This document shows positions 20,307 to 29,688 of a DNA stretch of 64,000 nucleotides, piece after piece. Both the position numbers and the translations under genes were made by a program. The notes under the pieces are model-generated. The model was not told the DNA's origin. It ran no database searches and was given only the letters and a program-made list of their open reading frames with translations. The stretch is from a bacterium (GTDB lineage Bacteria > Auribacterota > JABMQX01), in the NCBI GenBank assembly GCA_030691545.1, contig JAUYEE010000115.1, positions 1 to 64,000 on the forward strand, written 5' to 3'. Position 1 is the stretch's first letter; every line of letters begins with the position of its first letter.

Positions 20307-21512
20307 CTATGCGTTAAACCCTGCGAGCAACGCGCGCTCTACCCTCCAGACAAATCGGTCAGTCTTCAAGGACCGCAGAACCGGCAACAACCTATTCATC
20401 CAAGTCGAGTACCTGAAACTGCGATCAACCGCCCGTACAACGTCAAATCTTCTCTGGCGAAGTGCAAATGCCCGAATCTCGCGGAAGAACGACCGGTCAC
20501 TCTCATCCGGCGAATAGACTTTGGCCACTCTTCGCACATCGAAGGCTCCTGGGGGGAACGTCGTACAGCGGTTCAGGGCGCCAAGGAGCGCCAAAGTGGT
20601 CATCGTGCGATAGCATTTGTTGCAGTTCCCGCAGTTCTTATCGGACGAGCCTCGATAACACACATGAAGCGACCTCATGGCGATGTCCGAGTTGGCGACG
20701 AGTTCCGTTTTCTCGACGCGATCGAATGCGGAACCATCGTGAACGACCTTCGTCCGACTCGTTGACAACAGAGGATCGGCCAGGGGGTGCGAGCCCCAGG
20801 GCTGCAAGTCCTTGTATCCGTGGCTCGAGGCGATCAAAACGGTGCGATATCTCTTCTCCAATGAGAGGGCGACGCTGGCGAGAGCGCACCCGTGATAAAG
20901 GCGCCCCCATTCGGCCTGCTGCAACCGTGTAGTCTTCAAGTTTGTAGCCACATCCACCAGTTGCTTGCCGAGCTCCGTCGCTGCCCTCTGGAGTCTGGCC
21001 CGTAACCTGCGAAATTCCTCGGCCTTTTGGAGGCGTATGTCGAAACCCCAGATGCACAGCAGGTCATCAATGCGGGTATCGGTGTTGGAAAAGCGGGGGT
21101 CGGTGTGGCGCAACACAGTAAAAAACGAATCTACGCCTCCTGAGAAGAACGCAACAGTTTTGGAACCGGCTGGGTGTTCGGGAACGCCAACCACCGGAGC
21201 CTCGACAGGGACCACATGCAGGTTTGGATACCAGCACTTCCAGATGAGCATTAACTCTTCCACGTTGTCGTAGAGAACACGGTCCACCGGTTTGCTGATT
21301 CGCAGAGGCTCGCCAAGAGTGACAGCTAACGGCACAAGACAGACGAGCCACGGATTCCCCGACGTGCTCAGGAATTCCGCCATGCCTTCAGGAACGTCAT
21401 ACCAATACGGCTCCGGGGCAAAGGCTTTGTCATCGTAACTGACTTGTGCAACAAGGCGGACCCGGTGGTCGTTGTTCGGTGACGGTACTGTAGTAACGCT
21501 TTCAAGTTGCAT
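20307..21512 (-). CDS. PP-loop ATPase, QueC-like fold, with Cys cluster (function unknown)
   Basis: TVAFFSGGVDSFFTVLRH PP-loop; CYRGSSDKNCGNCNKCYRTMTTLALLGAL Cys cluster. Confidence 0.72.
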   Translation of the reverse strand: MQLESVTTVPSPNNDHRVRLVAQVSYDDKAFAPEPYWYDVPEGMAEFLSTSGNPWLVCLVPLAVTLGEPLRISKPVDRVLYDNVEELMLIWKCWYPNLHVVPVEAPVVGVPEHPAGSKTVAFFSGGVDSFFTVLRHTDPRFSNTDTRIDDLLCIWGFDIRLQKAEEFRRLRARLQRAATELGKQLVDVATNLKTTRLQQAEWGRLYHGCALASVALSLEKRYRTVLIASSHGYKDLQPWGSHPLADPLLSTSRTKVVHDGSAFDRVEKTELVANSDIAMRSLHVCYRGSSDKNCGNCNKCYRTMTTLALLGALNRCTTFPPGAFDVRRVAKVYSPDESDRSFFREIRAFALRQRRFDVVRAVDRSFRYSTWMNRLLPVLRSLKTDRFVWRVERALLAGFNA

Positions 21513-21537
21513 GTTCTCTACTCAACCTCCCGGCCAA

Positions 21538-22848
21538 TCAGCTCCTAACCACGTTCTGTTCGCCATCATTTCGGGAGCTGCCCGATGGCTCGGAGATGTC
21601 ATGGCTCCAGTTGTGCTTGACCATACAAGCGCACCACTTCACTGCGGGTGAGCGCCCGCTGTCATAGAATGTCGAGCTCTCGACGTCAAAGACCAGAGCG
21701 TTCGGGATGAGGTCCGAGAGCTGACCATTCACCTGCACCCCGACTGCAACCCTGTACTGTCCCATGGGGAGAGGCAGATCGGGAACAGTGCACAGAAACT
21801 TCCCGCTGGACGCAAGCCTCCCCATTGCGAAATTTGTGAGCCGCATGTCCAGGTGCGTAACGGCAACGCCGAGGTGGTTGAAAATCGTGAGGATCACGTT
21901 CGCCTGCTTCGCTTCGGATGCGTTTTTGTAAGCAAATTCGAAGGTGGCCCGCCTGCCGGCAATGAGATGTTGCGACGGGCGACTCGACTCATCAAGAACC
22001 CGAGCTGCGGTGAGCCGAACAAGCCCGTTCCCGCTTCGTTCCGGGTTATCATCAAAGGCGTGCTTGCTGCCGTTGGCCAGGTAGGTGAGGTATTCTTTCA
22101 CGACTTCATCAATGGGCCCGTCGAGGGCAAGCTGGCCCGCCCGCAACAACACCCCGCGCTGGCATAGGCTTTGGACCGCCGACATATTATGGCTGACGAA
22201 CAGGACCGTCCGGCCGGTTTGGCTGACCTCATCCATCTTGCCGAGGCACTTCTTCTGGAAGGCTGCGTCCCCAACGGCAAGCACCTCGTCAACGAGAAGG
22301 ATTTCCGGCTCCAGGTGAGCAGCCACCGCAAAAGCCAGTCGCACGTACATCCCGCTGGAGTAACGCTTCACCGGCGTGTCCAGAAACTTCTCAATTTCGG
22401 AAAATGCCACGATTTCATCGAACTTCCGCTCAATCTCCGCCTTCTTCATACCCAGAATCGCACCGTTAAGGTAGATATTCTCCCGGCCCGTCAGTTCTTC
22501 ATGAAAACCGGTTCCAACCTCAAGAAGGCTTCCGACTCGGCCGCGAATTTCGGCGCGGCCTTTTGTGGGCTCCGTGATGCGCGAGAGAATTTTCAGCAGC
22601 GTGCTCTTGCCGGCCCCATTGCGGCCAATAACACCCAGAACCTCTCCGCGTCGCACCTCGAGCGTGACGTCCCTCAGCGCCCAAATCGTTTCCTCGGAAG
22701 GAGCCGATTTGCCGAGGTTCTTCAGTCGCCGAAACGGAGCCGCAGCCATATCCGTTAGAACCTCGCGGAACGTCCTGTCGGCCTTCTCTTTCGCGCCTAT
22801 CCGATACCGCTTGCTCAGAGCCTCAACTCGTATCACAACGTCGTTCAT
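21538..22848 (-). CDS. wzt: polysaccharide ABC transporter ATP-binding protein (Wzt-like) with C-terminal carbohydrate-binding domain
   Basis: VLGVIGRNGAGKSTLLKILSRITEPTKGRAEIRGRVGSLLEVGTGFHEELTGRENIYLNGAILGM; RYSSGMYVRLAFAVAAHLEPEILLVDEVLAVGD. ~180-aa C-terminal extension. ORF track starts at 22872; M9 (22848) is likely. Confidence 0.93.
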   Translation of the reverse strand: MNDVVIRVEALSKRYRIGAKEKADRTFREVLTDMAAAPFRRLKNLGKSAPSEETIWALRDVTLEVRRGEVLGVIGRNGAGKSTLLKILSRITEPTKGRAEIRGRVGSLLEVGTGFHEELTGRENIYLNGAILGMKKAEIERKFDEIVAFSEIEKFLDTPVKRYSSGMYVRLAFAVAAHLEPEILLVDEVLAVGDAAFQKKCLGKMDEVSQTGRTVLFVSHNMSAVQSLCQRGVLLRAGQLALDGPIDEVVKEYLTYLANGSKHAFDDNPERSGNGLVRLTAARVLDESSRPSQHLIAGRRATFEFAYKNASEAKQANVILTIFNHLGVAVTHLDMRLTNFAMGRLASSGKFLCTVPDLPLPMGQYRVAVGVQVNGQLSDLIPNALVFDVESSTFYDSGRSPAVKWCACMVKHNWSHDISEPSGSSRNDGEQNVVRS

Positions 22849-22925
22849 CGCGGACCCATGCTTGTTGGCCAAGTTCTCACCAGCAGTTCACGTCCATCCC
22901 AGCATACGCAAGAATCGGCGGAGTG

Positions 22926-23852
22926 CTACACCACATCTGCGAAGGTGCGCTCCATTCGCCGAAAGTAGAAGGTTCCCCCCAGGAATATCGCTATCGTCAG
23001 ACCCCCGGAGACAGCCAGGGCCGTCCAGTCGAGGGGCATGTGCCCCAACACGCATGCCCTGTAAGCCTTGATCAATCCCCCCATCGGATTCAGATTCATC
23101 ACCCATTCATACCGTTTCAGCATACTGGTCGGATAGATCACTGGGGTGCAAAACAGCCAGATCTGAACCGCAAAGGGAATCACGTATTTGACGTCCCGAA
23201 ACTGGACGTTGAGGGCCGAAAGCCACAACCCTACCCCGACGGCAAGAAGAAATGTGAAAAAGACCAACAGGGGGAATAGCAGCACGGCGGCCGGTGGGAT
23301 GACGCTATAGTAGACCATCAGAATGCCCAGAACACTCCCTCCGATCACCAGGTCAAGCAATCCCGCAATCGCCGCGCCCATGGGGATCATCAGTCGCGGA
23401 AAGTACACCTTCGTGACCAGGCGGGCGTTGCCAACCAGACTGTTGCTGGCGCTCGTCAGGGCATTGGCGAAGTACGTCCAGGGCAGAAGCCCCGTGTAAA
23501 CGAATATCGGGTACGGGATTCCATCGGATGGCATCTTAGCCAGACGCCCGAAGAACAACGTGAAAATCAGCATCGTGAGCGTCGGCTGGATAATCGCCCA
23601 CATGGCGCCAAGCAGCGTCTGCTTGTACCGAATCTTAATGTCCCGCCACGTCAGAAAATAGAGCAGCTCTCGATACCGCCACAACTCCTTGAGGTCTATC
23701 CCGGCCCAGCCTCTTCTCGGCTCGATCACGGTGACGGCACCGTCGGCGCCCGCGAGGGAAGAAACCGCAGGACCGGCGCTCGGCTCGCCTTTCGGCAACG
23801 CTTCGCCAGTGTCCGCACGCGTGTCCTTCGGCTCGTCCAACCTAACACTCAT
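22926..23852 (-). CDS. wzm: polysaccharide ABC transporter permease (Wzm-like)
   Basis: ELWRYRELLYFLTWRDIKIRYKQTLLGAMWAIIQPTLTMLIFTLFFG; typical ABC2 exporter permease. Confidence 0.94.
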   Translation of the reverse strand: MSVRLDEPKDTRADTGEALPKGEPSAGPAVSSLAGADGAVTVIEPRRGWAGIDLKELWRYRELLYFLTWRDIKIRYKQTLLGAMWAIIQPTLTMLIFTLFFGRLAKMPSDGIPYPIFVYTGLLPWTYFANALTSASNSLVGNARLVTKVYFPRLMIPMGAAIAGLLDLVIGGSVLGILMVYYSVIPPAAVLLFPLLVFFTFLLAVGVGLWLSALNVQFRDVKYVIPFAVQIWLFCTPVIYPTSMLKRYEWVMNLNPMGGLIKAYRACVLGHMPLDWTALAVSGGLTIAIFLGGTFYFRRMERTFADVV

Positions 23853-23947
23853 GATTCTCTTCTCAGTCTTCTCAGATAGTTTCCGGCGGCGACAATCCCA
23901 AAAGGAAACTCGTCAAACCCGCTTTGGCAAAACCGCTGGTTTCCGCG

Positions 23948-25015
23948 TCACGGGCGACCGGAAGGGGTCTCATCGCAGCGCCCCACAGGACCCGCAAGAA
24001 CCGCAGGTCGAGCGGTAGGTGAAAGCGATGCCTTCTGCGCCGCCCCCTTGTGCCGGGATGATGTCGCAATGGCCGCCCGCATTCGCGAGGCTTCTTCTTT
24101 CAGAGACTCGATGACATCCCGCGTGAGGCTCAGCATGAGGATCGCCTTCCAGACTTTAGGTTGAAGAGGCGAGATGGAGAGGGAGCGCGTGTAACAGCGC
24201 AGAGCACGCATCCGCCGATGGAGGTGGTGATTGTGGTGCCCTTCCCTGAAGTATCGGAGAGCCAGCCACTCCCTCCGCAGAGACCCCGACGGGTCAATCT
24301 TGTCCCTGTTCCTTGAAAGAAACTCCTCGCAGATTCTCTTGGCAATCTTCGTCCGCTCCTCCTCCCGGCAGGACAAGCGAGCATGCCCCACGCGACCTTT
24401 GACAAGCTTTTCAGGGACGTAATCGAAGGCCCAGTTCAGGCTGAACCTCAGCCAGAGATCATAGTCAATCGCCAACGGTATTGATTCATCAAACATGCCA
24501 TCACGTTCGAAACACTCCCTTCTGACTGTCGAGGAGGAGAAGGGCACAATGTTGTCAAAGATGAGGTTGCGGGTGACCTTGCCCCTCGCGAACGCAGGAT
24601 GCCCCATCTCTGGAAATTCTTGCTCGCCTTGAAACCACGTGAAGTCGGAGTAAACAACCCCGATCTCGCCACTCCTCTCGAAGAGAGGAACCTGTTTCTC
24701 AAGCTTTTGAGGGAGCCAAACGTCGTCGCCATCCAGAAACGCGATGAACCGCCCGCGAGAGTTTCGAATACCGAGGTTCTTCGCCTTCGGTTGGCCGATG
24801 TTCTTTTCCAGACGAATGTAGCGCAGGCGTCCCGCCTGCATTCGCGCCAGTCGGTAACGCTCGACTACCTCGGAGGTGTTGTCAGTTGACCCGTCGTCAA
24901 CAACCACGACTTCGTAGTCCGTGAAGGTCTGCGCCAGAACAGAGTCTATTGCCTCGGGTAAAAAACGCCCATAATTGTACGTGGCGATGACCACGCTGAC
25001 GGTGGGCACTCCCAT
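23948..25015 (-). CDS. glycosyltransferase family 2
   Basis: TVSVVIATYNYGRFLPEAIDSVLAQTFTDYEVVVVDDGSTDNTSEVV. Confidence 0.93.
   Translation of the reverse strand: MGVPTVSVVIATYNYGRFLPEAIDSVLAQTFTDYEVVVVDDGSTDNTSEVVERYRLARMQAGRLRYIRLEKNIGQPKAKNLGIRNSRGRFIAFLDGDDVWLPQKLEKQVPLFERSGEIGVVYSDFTWFQGEQEFPEMGHPAFARGKVTRNLIFDNIVPFSSSTVRRECFERDGMFDESIPLAIDYDLWLRFSLNWAFDYVPEKLVKGRVGHARLSCREEERTKIAKRICEEFLSRNRDKIDPSGSLRREWLALRYFREGHHNHHLHRRMRALRCYTRSLSISPLQPKVWKAILMLSLTRDVIESLKEEASRMRAAIATSSRHKGAAQKASLSPTARPAVLAGPVGRCDETPSGRP
24820..24841 (+). repeat. REP-like palindrome GTAGCGCAGGCGTCCCGCCTGC inside a GT2 CDS
   Basis: 21/22 identical to 62660-62681. Confidence 0.6.
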
Positions 25016-25022
25016 GTCGCTC

Positions 25023-26390
25023 CTATGCGAAAGGCAACGGGACTTTGGAAATCACGAAACGGAACTTCCCTGATGGTTCACACGCAATGGCTTCCACCAG
25101 CTCGCACTCGTGCCGCATTGTGGGCCCGAACCTCTTGCGGATCAATGTTTCGATCGCTCGAAAGCTCTCGTCGCCGAATTGTTCTCCCGGCACAATTCGC
25201 AGGCGCAAGAAATCCACTGCCTCCTGGACAATCTGCATCTGCTCCAGCCCCGGGACAAGTGTCGCGAGATTCTCCGTGAGCGAGATGCCCGAAATCAGGC
25301 TGCCGTTGGGAGTGACCACATAGTCAGCCGTCCGCCCTTCCACCCGTTCCAGAAGAGGAAATCCGCGCCCGCACGCGCATTTCCTGTCCGAGGGAACAGC
25401 GACATCCCCGACGCGGTAACGGATGAAAGGCATTCCGTAATTGTACAAATCGGTCACCACGACCTCCCCTGCTTCGCCCGGATTTGCCGGCCGCCCATCC
25501 TTCAAAACCTCGACGACCAGCATGTCGAGATTGACATGCAAGCCGTTGTGGAACTCGCATTCGCTGGCGATGAGGGAGAGCTCCTCGCAGCCGTAACGAT
25601 TGAACACTTTCGCTTCCAGGACCGATTCGATGACCGCTCGTTCGGTTTCCATTAAAACCATGGCGGTGCTGATGATGCCCTTCGGCACAATGCCTTTGAG
25701 GCCGCGCGACCGAACAAACAGGGCAAAAAGGTAGAGTGAATGAGCATGGCCGAAAAGGAGAGTTGCCGGGCGTGCGATGAGACTTCGTGCAAAGGCTTCC
25801 ATGTCATTTTCAGTTATCTGAAGCGTATCGAGAAAGCGCGTGCGGTGCAGGAGTTGAAATCGGATGCGGGGACGGAGTCCCTTCTTCGTTGGGGGATTGC
25901 CCCAGATGGCGCCAACGGGCTCGCCGATATCCCATCCCGTCCAGCGGTCATGTCGAATTGTGCAAGCTCTTCTCCACTGAGCAGCATCATCATCTACGAA
26001 GAAGAAAAGCGACACCCCAGTCGATCCAGAGGTCTTCTGAGCCTGCAAGTGGTTCGCGGGTATGTTTCTGGCGATCATGTCCTCGTTCTGGGCTCTGATG
26101 AGTGTCTTCGTGAGGAGCGGAAACTGTCGGAAACTGTCCCAGGAACGGAGATCATCGGGGGCGATGCCTGATGCTCGGTAAAGCTGGGTATAAAAGGGGC
26201 AGTTGTCGTACGCATGGGCGACGATCTTTTTCAGTCGGTGCCATTGACGGGCGCGCAGCTCGTCCTCGCTTAGGTACTGAGATCGTTCGAGCACGTCCAC
26301 GCGTGCGAGATACGGTGAACGTTCCCAGGCGCCCCACATGGGCGCTATAACACCACGTATAATCGGTGCGAACCAGTCTCTCATGGCCAA
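25023..26390 (-). CDS. phenylacetate-CoA ligase (PaaK/CapK)-like adenylate-forming enzyme (second copy)
   Basis: QKTSGSTGVSLFFFVDDDAAQWRRACTIRHDRWTGWDIGE; NRYGCEELSLIASEC; FIRYRVGDVAVP. Confidence 0.88.
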   Translation of the reverse strand: MAMRDWFAPIIRGVIAPMWGAWERSPYLARVDVLERSQYLSEDELRARQWHRLKKIVAHAYDNCPFYTQLYRASGIAPDDLRSWDSFRQFPLLTKTLIRAQNEDMIARNIPANHLQAQKTSGSTGVSLFFFVDDDAAQWRRACTIRHDRWTGWDIGEPVGAIWGNPPTKKGLRPRIRFQLLHRTRFLDTLQITENDMEAFARSLIARPATLLFGHAHSLYLFALFVRSRGLKGIVPKGIISTAMVLMETERAVIESVLEAKVFNRYGCEELSLIASECEFHNGLHVNLDMLVVEVLKDGRPANPGEAGEVVVTDLYNYGMPFIRYRVGDVAVPSDRKCACGRGFPLLERVEGRTADYVVTPNGSLISGISLTENLATLVPGLEQMQIVQEAVDFLRLRIVPGEQFGDESFRAIETLIRKRFGPTMRHECELVEAIACEPSGKFRFVISKVPLPFA

Positions 26391-26391
26391 T

Positions 26392-27582
26392 TCAGGTGAG
26401 AATTCCGCTGGACTTCATGGCGAACACTGTGAGGTTTCCGCTGGGGCCGATTCTCCTCAAGGCGAACAGGTCCGATTCCGAGTCGTTGCTGCCCGGAATC
26501 GTACAGCAGGATGCGACAAACCCCACTCGTCTCAGATAAGCGACGTATTCCTCATCGAAGTCATTCCTTTTCCCGTTTGGATAACAGAACAGTGTGACCG
26601 GTTTTTTCAGGAATACCTCAATCCGGCGCTTGGACTGACTGATCTCCCGCTGAGCCAATTCGCGAGAAACCTGTGTGAGAATGGCGTGCGAAAAGGTGTG
26701 CGCACCGAAGCTCATCCCCGCTTGCTCCATCTCCCTGACCTCGTGCCATCTCAGCATTTCCCCGAAGGGAACATAGATCGCACCTTTCAATCCCAGACGC
26801 ACCCTCAGGATATCGAGAAGCAACTCCCGTTCGTACAAAGGACGACGTTGAAGGCGATCGCCCAGAATTCCTCGCGCCTTTGCTTTGTCTCTCAGGGTGG
26901 CGAGTTGTAGCGTTTCATACGCTTGTTCGGGTTCTGGAGCGCATTCTTCCACAAGATCCTCGATCATGTCGGGCGTGACGGTCTTTAGCATTTTGCGGAG
27001 GACCTCTTCGTCAGACGCCTCTGCCAATGAGGTTGTCGAAGAGGAAAGAAACTTTCTCCCGGCTCGAGCGAGCTTCCGGAGGCACTGGTCGAAGGAATTG
27101 AGCCGGAGGCTTTTGCACGGAGAAAGACGCAGATAGGCAGAGAGAGTCAGCAACCAGGCCGGCCTCCTGCACCCGATGAAACCGGTTGTGAGGAAGAAGG
27201 TAGCTGGTAGCTTCTGGGATCGCAGGATAGGGTAGGCATTGAGGTAATTGTCAAGATACCCATCGTCAAGGGTGATGGCGACGGCATTTTTTGGTAGTTT
27301 TACGCCGTTCTGCATCATCTGCGCCGCACTCAGCAACGAGAGGACGTTGTGGCGTCTTTTCAGGTAAGCCATCTGACGCCTGAATTCATCCACAGGAAGG
27401 CCTCTGACATGGGGGCGAACGTACTTCCTCTCCTTGTAGTGGTCGTTCACCTTGTGGTAGGCAAGAATAATCAGGGCTTCTCGTCTTTGTATGATACTCC
27501 GAAGGAGCCTGATGACCCTGTATAGCTGGCTATGGAATAACAGGCCACAGACTGTGTTACGCAGTGAATCTCTGATTGCCAT
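26392..27582 (-). CDS. polysaccharide deacetylase (second copy)
   Basis: LIILAYHKVND; VAITLDDGYLDNYLNAYPILRSQKLPATFFLTTGFIG; AHTFSHAILTQ. Confidence 0.9.
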   Translation of the reverse strand: MAIRDSLRNTVCGLLFHSQLYRVIRLLRSIIQRREALIILAYHKVNDHYKERKYVRPHVRGLPVDEFRRQMAYLKRRHNVLSLLSAAQMMQNGVKLPKNAVAITLDDGYLDNYLNAYPILRSQKLPATFFLTTGFIGCRRPAWLLTLSAYLRLSPCKSLRLNSFDQCLRKLARAGRKFLSSSTTSLAEASDEEVLRKMLKTVTPDMIEDLVEECAPEPEQAYETLQLATLRDKAKARGILGDRLQRRPLYERELLLDILRVRLGLKGAIYVPFGEMLRWHEVREMEQAGMSFGAHTFSHAILTQVSRELAQREISQSKRRIEVFLKKPVTLFCYPNGKRNDFDEEYVAYLRRVGFVASCCTIPGSNDSESDLFALRRIGPSGNLTVFAMKSSGILT

Positions 27583-27711
27583 GTCCGGTCTATTGTTGTT
27601 CTGGCTCCCGATGCCCGCGAAGCGCTTGAGCCGTCACGCGGCATGATCACGCTACGCTAAGCCGTAACGAGGTGGGCGTGGAGAAAGGCCCTTCTTTTGC
27701 GCTGGGAGTTC

Positions 27712-28695
27712 CTATCGAAAAATGAGGCTATTCGTGCGTCTGTCAGGGCTCGGCCTTTCGAAGTTCCTGAGGGCCCACTCGGAAATGAGATGAGCCAGGA
27801 CGATTTGCCACGCAGGAGCCGAAAACGCATGATCCACACCCTTGACTACGTGAATCTCGGCGTGAGGACGAAGTCTGCGCTTCAAGGCTCGATATTCCTT
27901 GTTCCTCCAGAACCTGTCCTCGAAATCAGATCGATACTTGTCACGTTCCCCATAGATCAACAACATGAGTGCGGGAGAGCCACTCACCTTTTTCAAACTC
28001 GTCAAGAACACCTGATTCATAAGAGGATCAGATCGTTTGTTCCTGAGCATGTGCATCAACGCTCTGAAGATCGACAGATATTCGCTCCTTCCGGAGAGGA
28101 ACCTTCCCCAGGCACCGAAACTCCCAATTTCGCGTCCGTAGTAGCACAAATTCATATCGTCGGTGAGGCTGTTCTGTGCTGCATGGCTGTCTTTCAGGAT
28201 TGGGAGGCCGAGCAGCACGAGACCGTTTACTTTGTCCGTCCTGGTTGCGCAGATCAGGGCGGTGATGGCGCCCCCACAGAGGCCGCCTACGAGGACGGTG
28301 TCGAGTCTGTTCTGCCTGACGAAGAAATCAACCGCGGCCAGGGTATCTTGGACGAATAGACCCTCTTCTATACTTCCCCAAAGGTCGAGGACATACTTCT
28401 CGCCAAGGTCTCCCCCACTGTCCCCGATGCCGTGGGTATCGAATCTCAGCACGTGAAGACCCTCTTCGGACAACTGTCTCGCAAGGTTGACGTATAGACG
28501 ACAGGGTCCAATCCTGTACTGCAACCCTGCCGGGATGAGAATTAGCCCGACACGGCGTGTGAATCGTTCTCTTGCCGGTGTATGTATGATGCCGAATAGG
28601 GTCTCTCCGTTGCTTTGGAAGACAACGGCCTCCTCATGTGGGAATTCCTTTTCTATGCTCTCAGTTTGCTGAGGCATCGCTTCTACAAGAGTCAT
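27712..28695 (-). CDS. alpha/beta hydrolase, exosortase-associated hydrolase-1-like
   Basis: LHVLRFDTHGIGDSGGD; nucleophile elbow VGGLCGGAIT (Cys); VKGVDHAFSAP catalytic His region. Confidence 0.78.
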   Translation of the reverse strand: MTLVEAMPQQTESIEKEFPHEEAVVFQSNGETLFGIIHTPARERFTRRVGLILIPAGLQYRIGPCRLYVNLARQLSEEGLHVLRFDTHGIGDSGGDLGEKYVLDLWGSIEEGLFVQDTLAAVDFFVRQNRLDTVLVGGLCGGAITALICATRTDKVNGLVLLGLPILKDSHAAQNSLTDDMNLCYYGREIGSFGAWGRFLSGRSEYLSIFRALMHMLRNKRSDPLMNQVFLTSLKKVSGSPALMLLIYGERDKYRSDFEDRFWRNKEYRALKRRLRPHAEIHVVKGVDHAFSAPAWQIVLAHLISEWALRNFERPSPDRRTNSLIFR

Positions 28696-28731
28696 GACAG
28701 TCGCCTATTTGACATCTTGAACAAGGAGTTC

Positions 28732-29577
28732 TCACATGTTGAGGCGCAGGCCTTTTGTGGCCCGCAGCCATTGCAGCGTTTGTTGGAACGCTGGGTTGGA
28801 GTTCTGACGATAAATGGGGAGGTCCTGCCAGAACGAATCCTCAGTTATCGCCACTGCTTGGCACGCCTCATTGTGTTGCAGTGAGGTCCGCCACAAACGG
28901 GCGTCTGCGGACAATGCTGCCTTCTCCGTTTTGCTCATATCGACGACGAAGCACGGGGGGTGATTCGCCTTTGCGATCCGTTCAATCTCAAATGAATCAG
29001 CCCAGCGGATCATCTCACCGGTCAACAGATAGCCACCCATGTTCACTTCTTCTCCGGCGAGCAGTCTCTGCTTCAATTCAGCGCGGTTGGGGGCTACGAG
29101 ATGCTCGTACGCCATTTGCTTTGCCAAGCAGCTTCTGAGAAGACCATCGAAGAGGCGCCGGACGTCCACGACGGGGGCCCAGAGGACCAGGAAATCAATA
29201 TCATCGGCGGCGCAAGTCATCGCTCCGACCAAGCTCCCCAGCCGCAAGCCGAGCAATCCGACCCGGCTGCATGGGGCTCTCTGGCGAAGGGCCTGGATCG
29301 CGAGTCTTGTGTCGGCCACATATGTTTCGATAGTCGTGTTCCGGAAGTCTCCCCCGCTGTCGCCGCTGCCGGAGTAGTCAAACCGCAAAACGTGGAATCC
29401 TTGCGAGGCGAGCAACCGTGCGAAGGTCACAAGCACGCGTCGGCTCATGTTGTGTTCGCCGGCAAAAGCGCTGCAAAAGACAATTGCGCAGCCAATGTCC
29501 GCCGCGCCAGATGGCCTGTGCAGGATGGCGAATAGCTCTCTCTGTCCATCCCGGACAAAAAACGGTTCTTCGTTCAT
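28732..29577 (-). CDS. alpha/beta hydrolase-fold protein, exosortase-associated hydrolase-2-like
   Basis: LHRPSGAADIGCAIVFCSAFAGEHNMSRRVLVTFARLLASQGFHVLRFDYSGSGDSGGDF; elbow position GLLGLRLGSLVG (Arg, not Ser). ORF track start 29631; M19 (29577) plausible. Confidence 0.76.
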   Translation of the reverse strand: MNEEPFFVRDGQRELFAILHRPSGAADIGCAIVFCSAFAGEHNMSRRVLVTFARLLASQGFHVLRFDYSGSGDSGGDFRNTTIETYVADTRLAIQALRQRAPCSRVGLLGLRLGSLVGAMTCAADDIDFLVLWAPVVDVRRLFDGLLRSCLAKQMAYEHLVAPNRAELKQRLLAGEEVNMGGYLLTGEMIRWADSFEIERIAKANHPPCFVVDMSKTEKAALSADARLWRTSLQHNEACQAVAITEDSFWQDLPIYRQNSNPAFQQTLQWLRATKGLRLNM

Positions 29578-29688
29578 GGATTTGCGCATCGGGTTGTGGA
29601 GTGCACGCTCCACCGCCTGCCAAGCTTCCACGGCAGTTGGCCACGTGGCAGGAGCAGTTCCGACGAGACGATTCCTGGATGAAAATGC

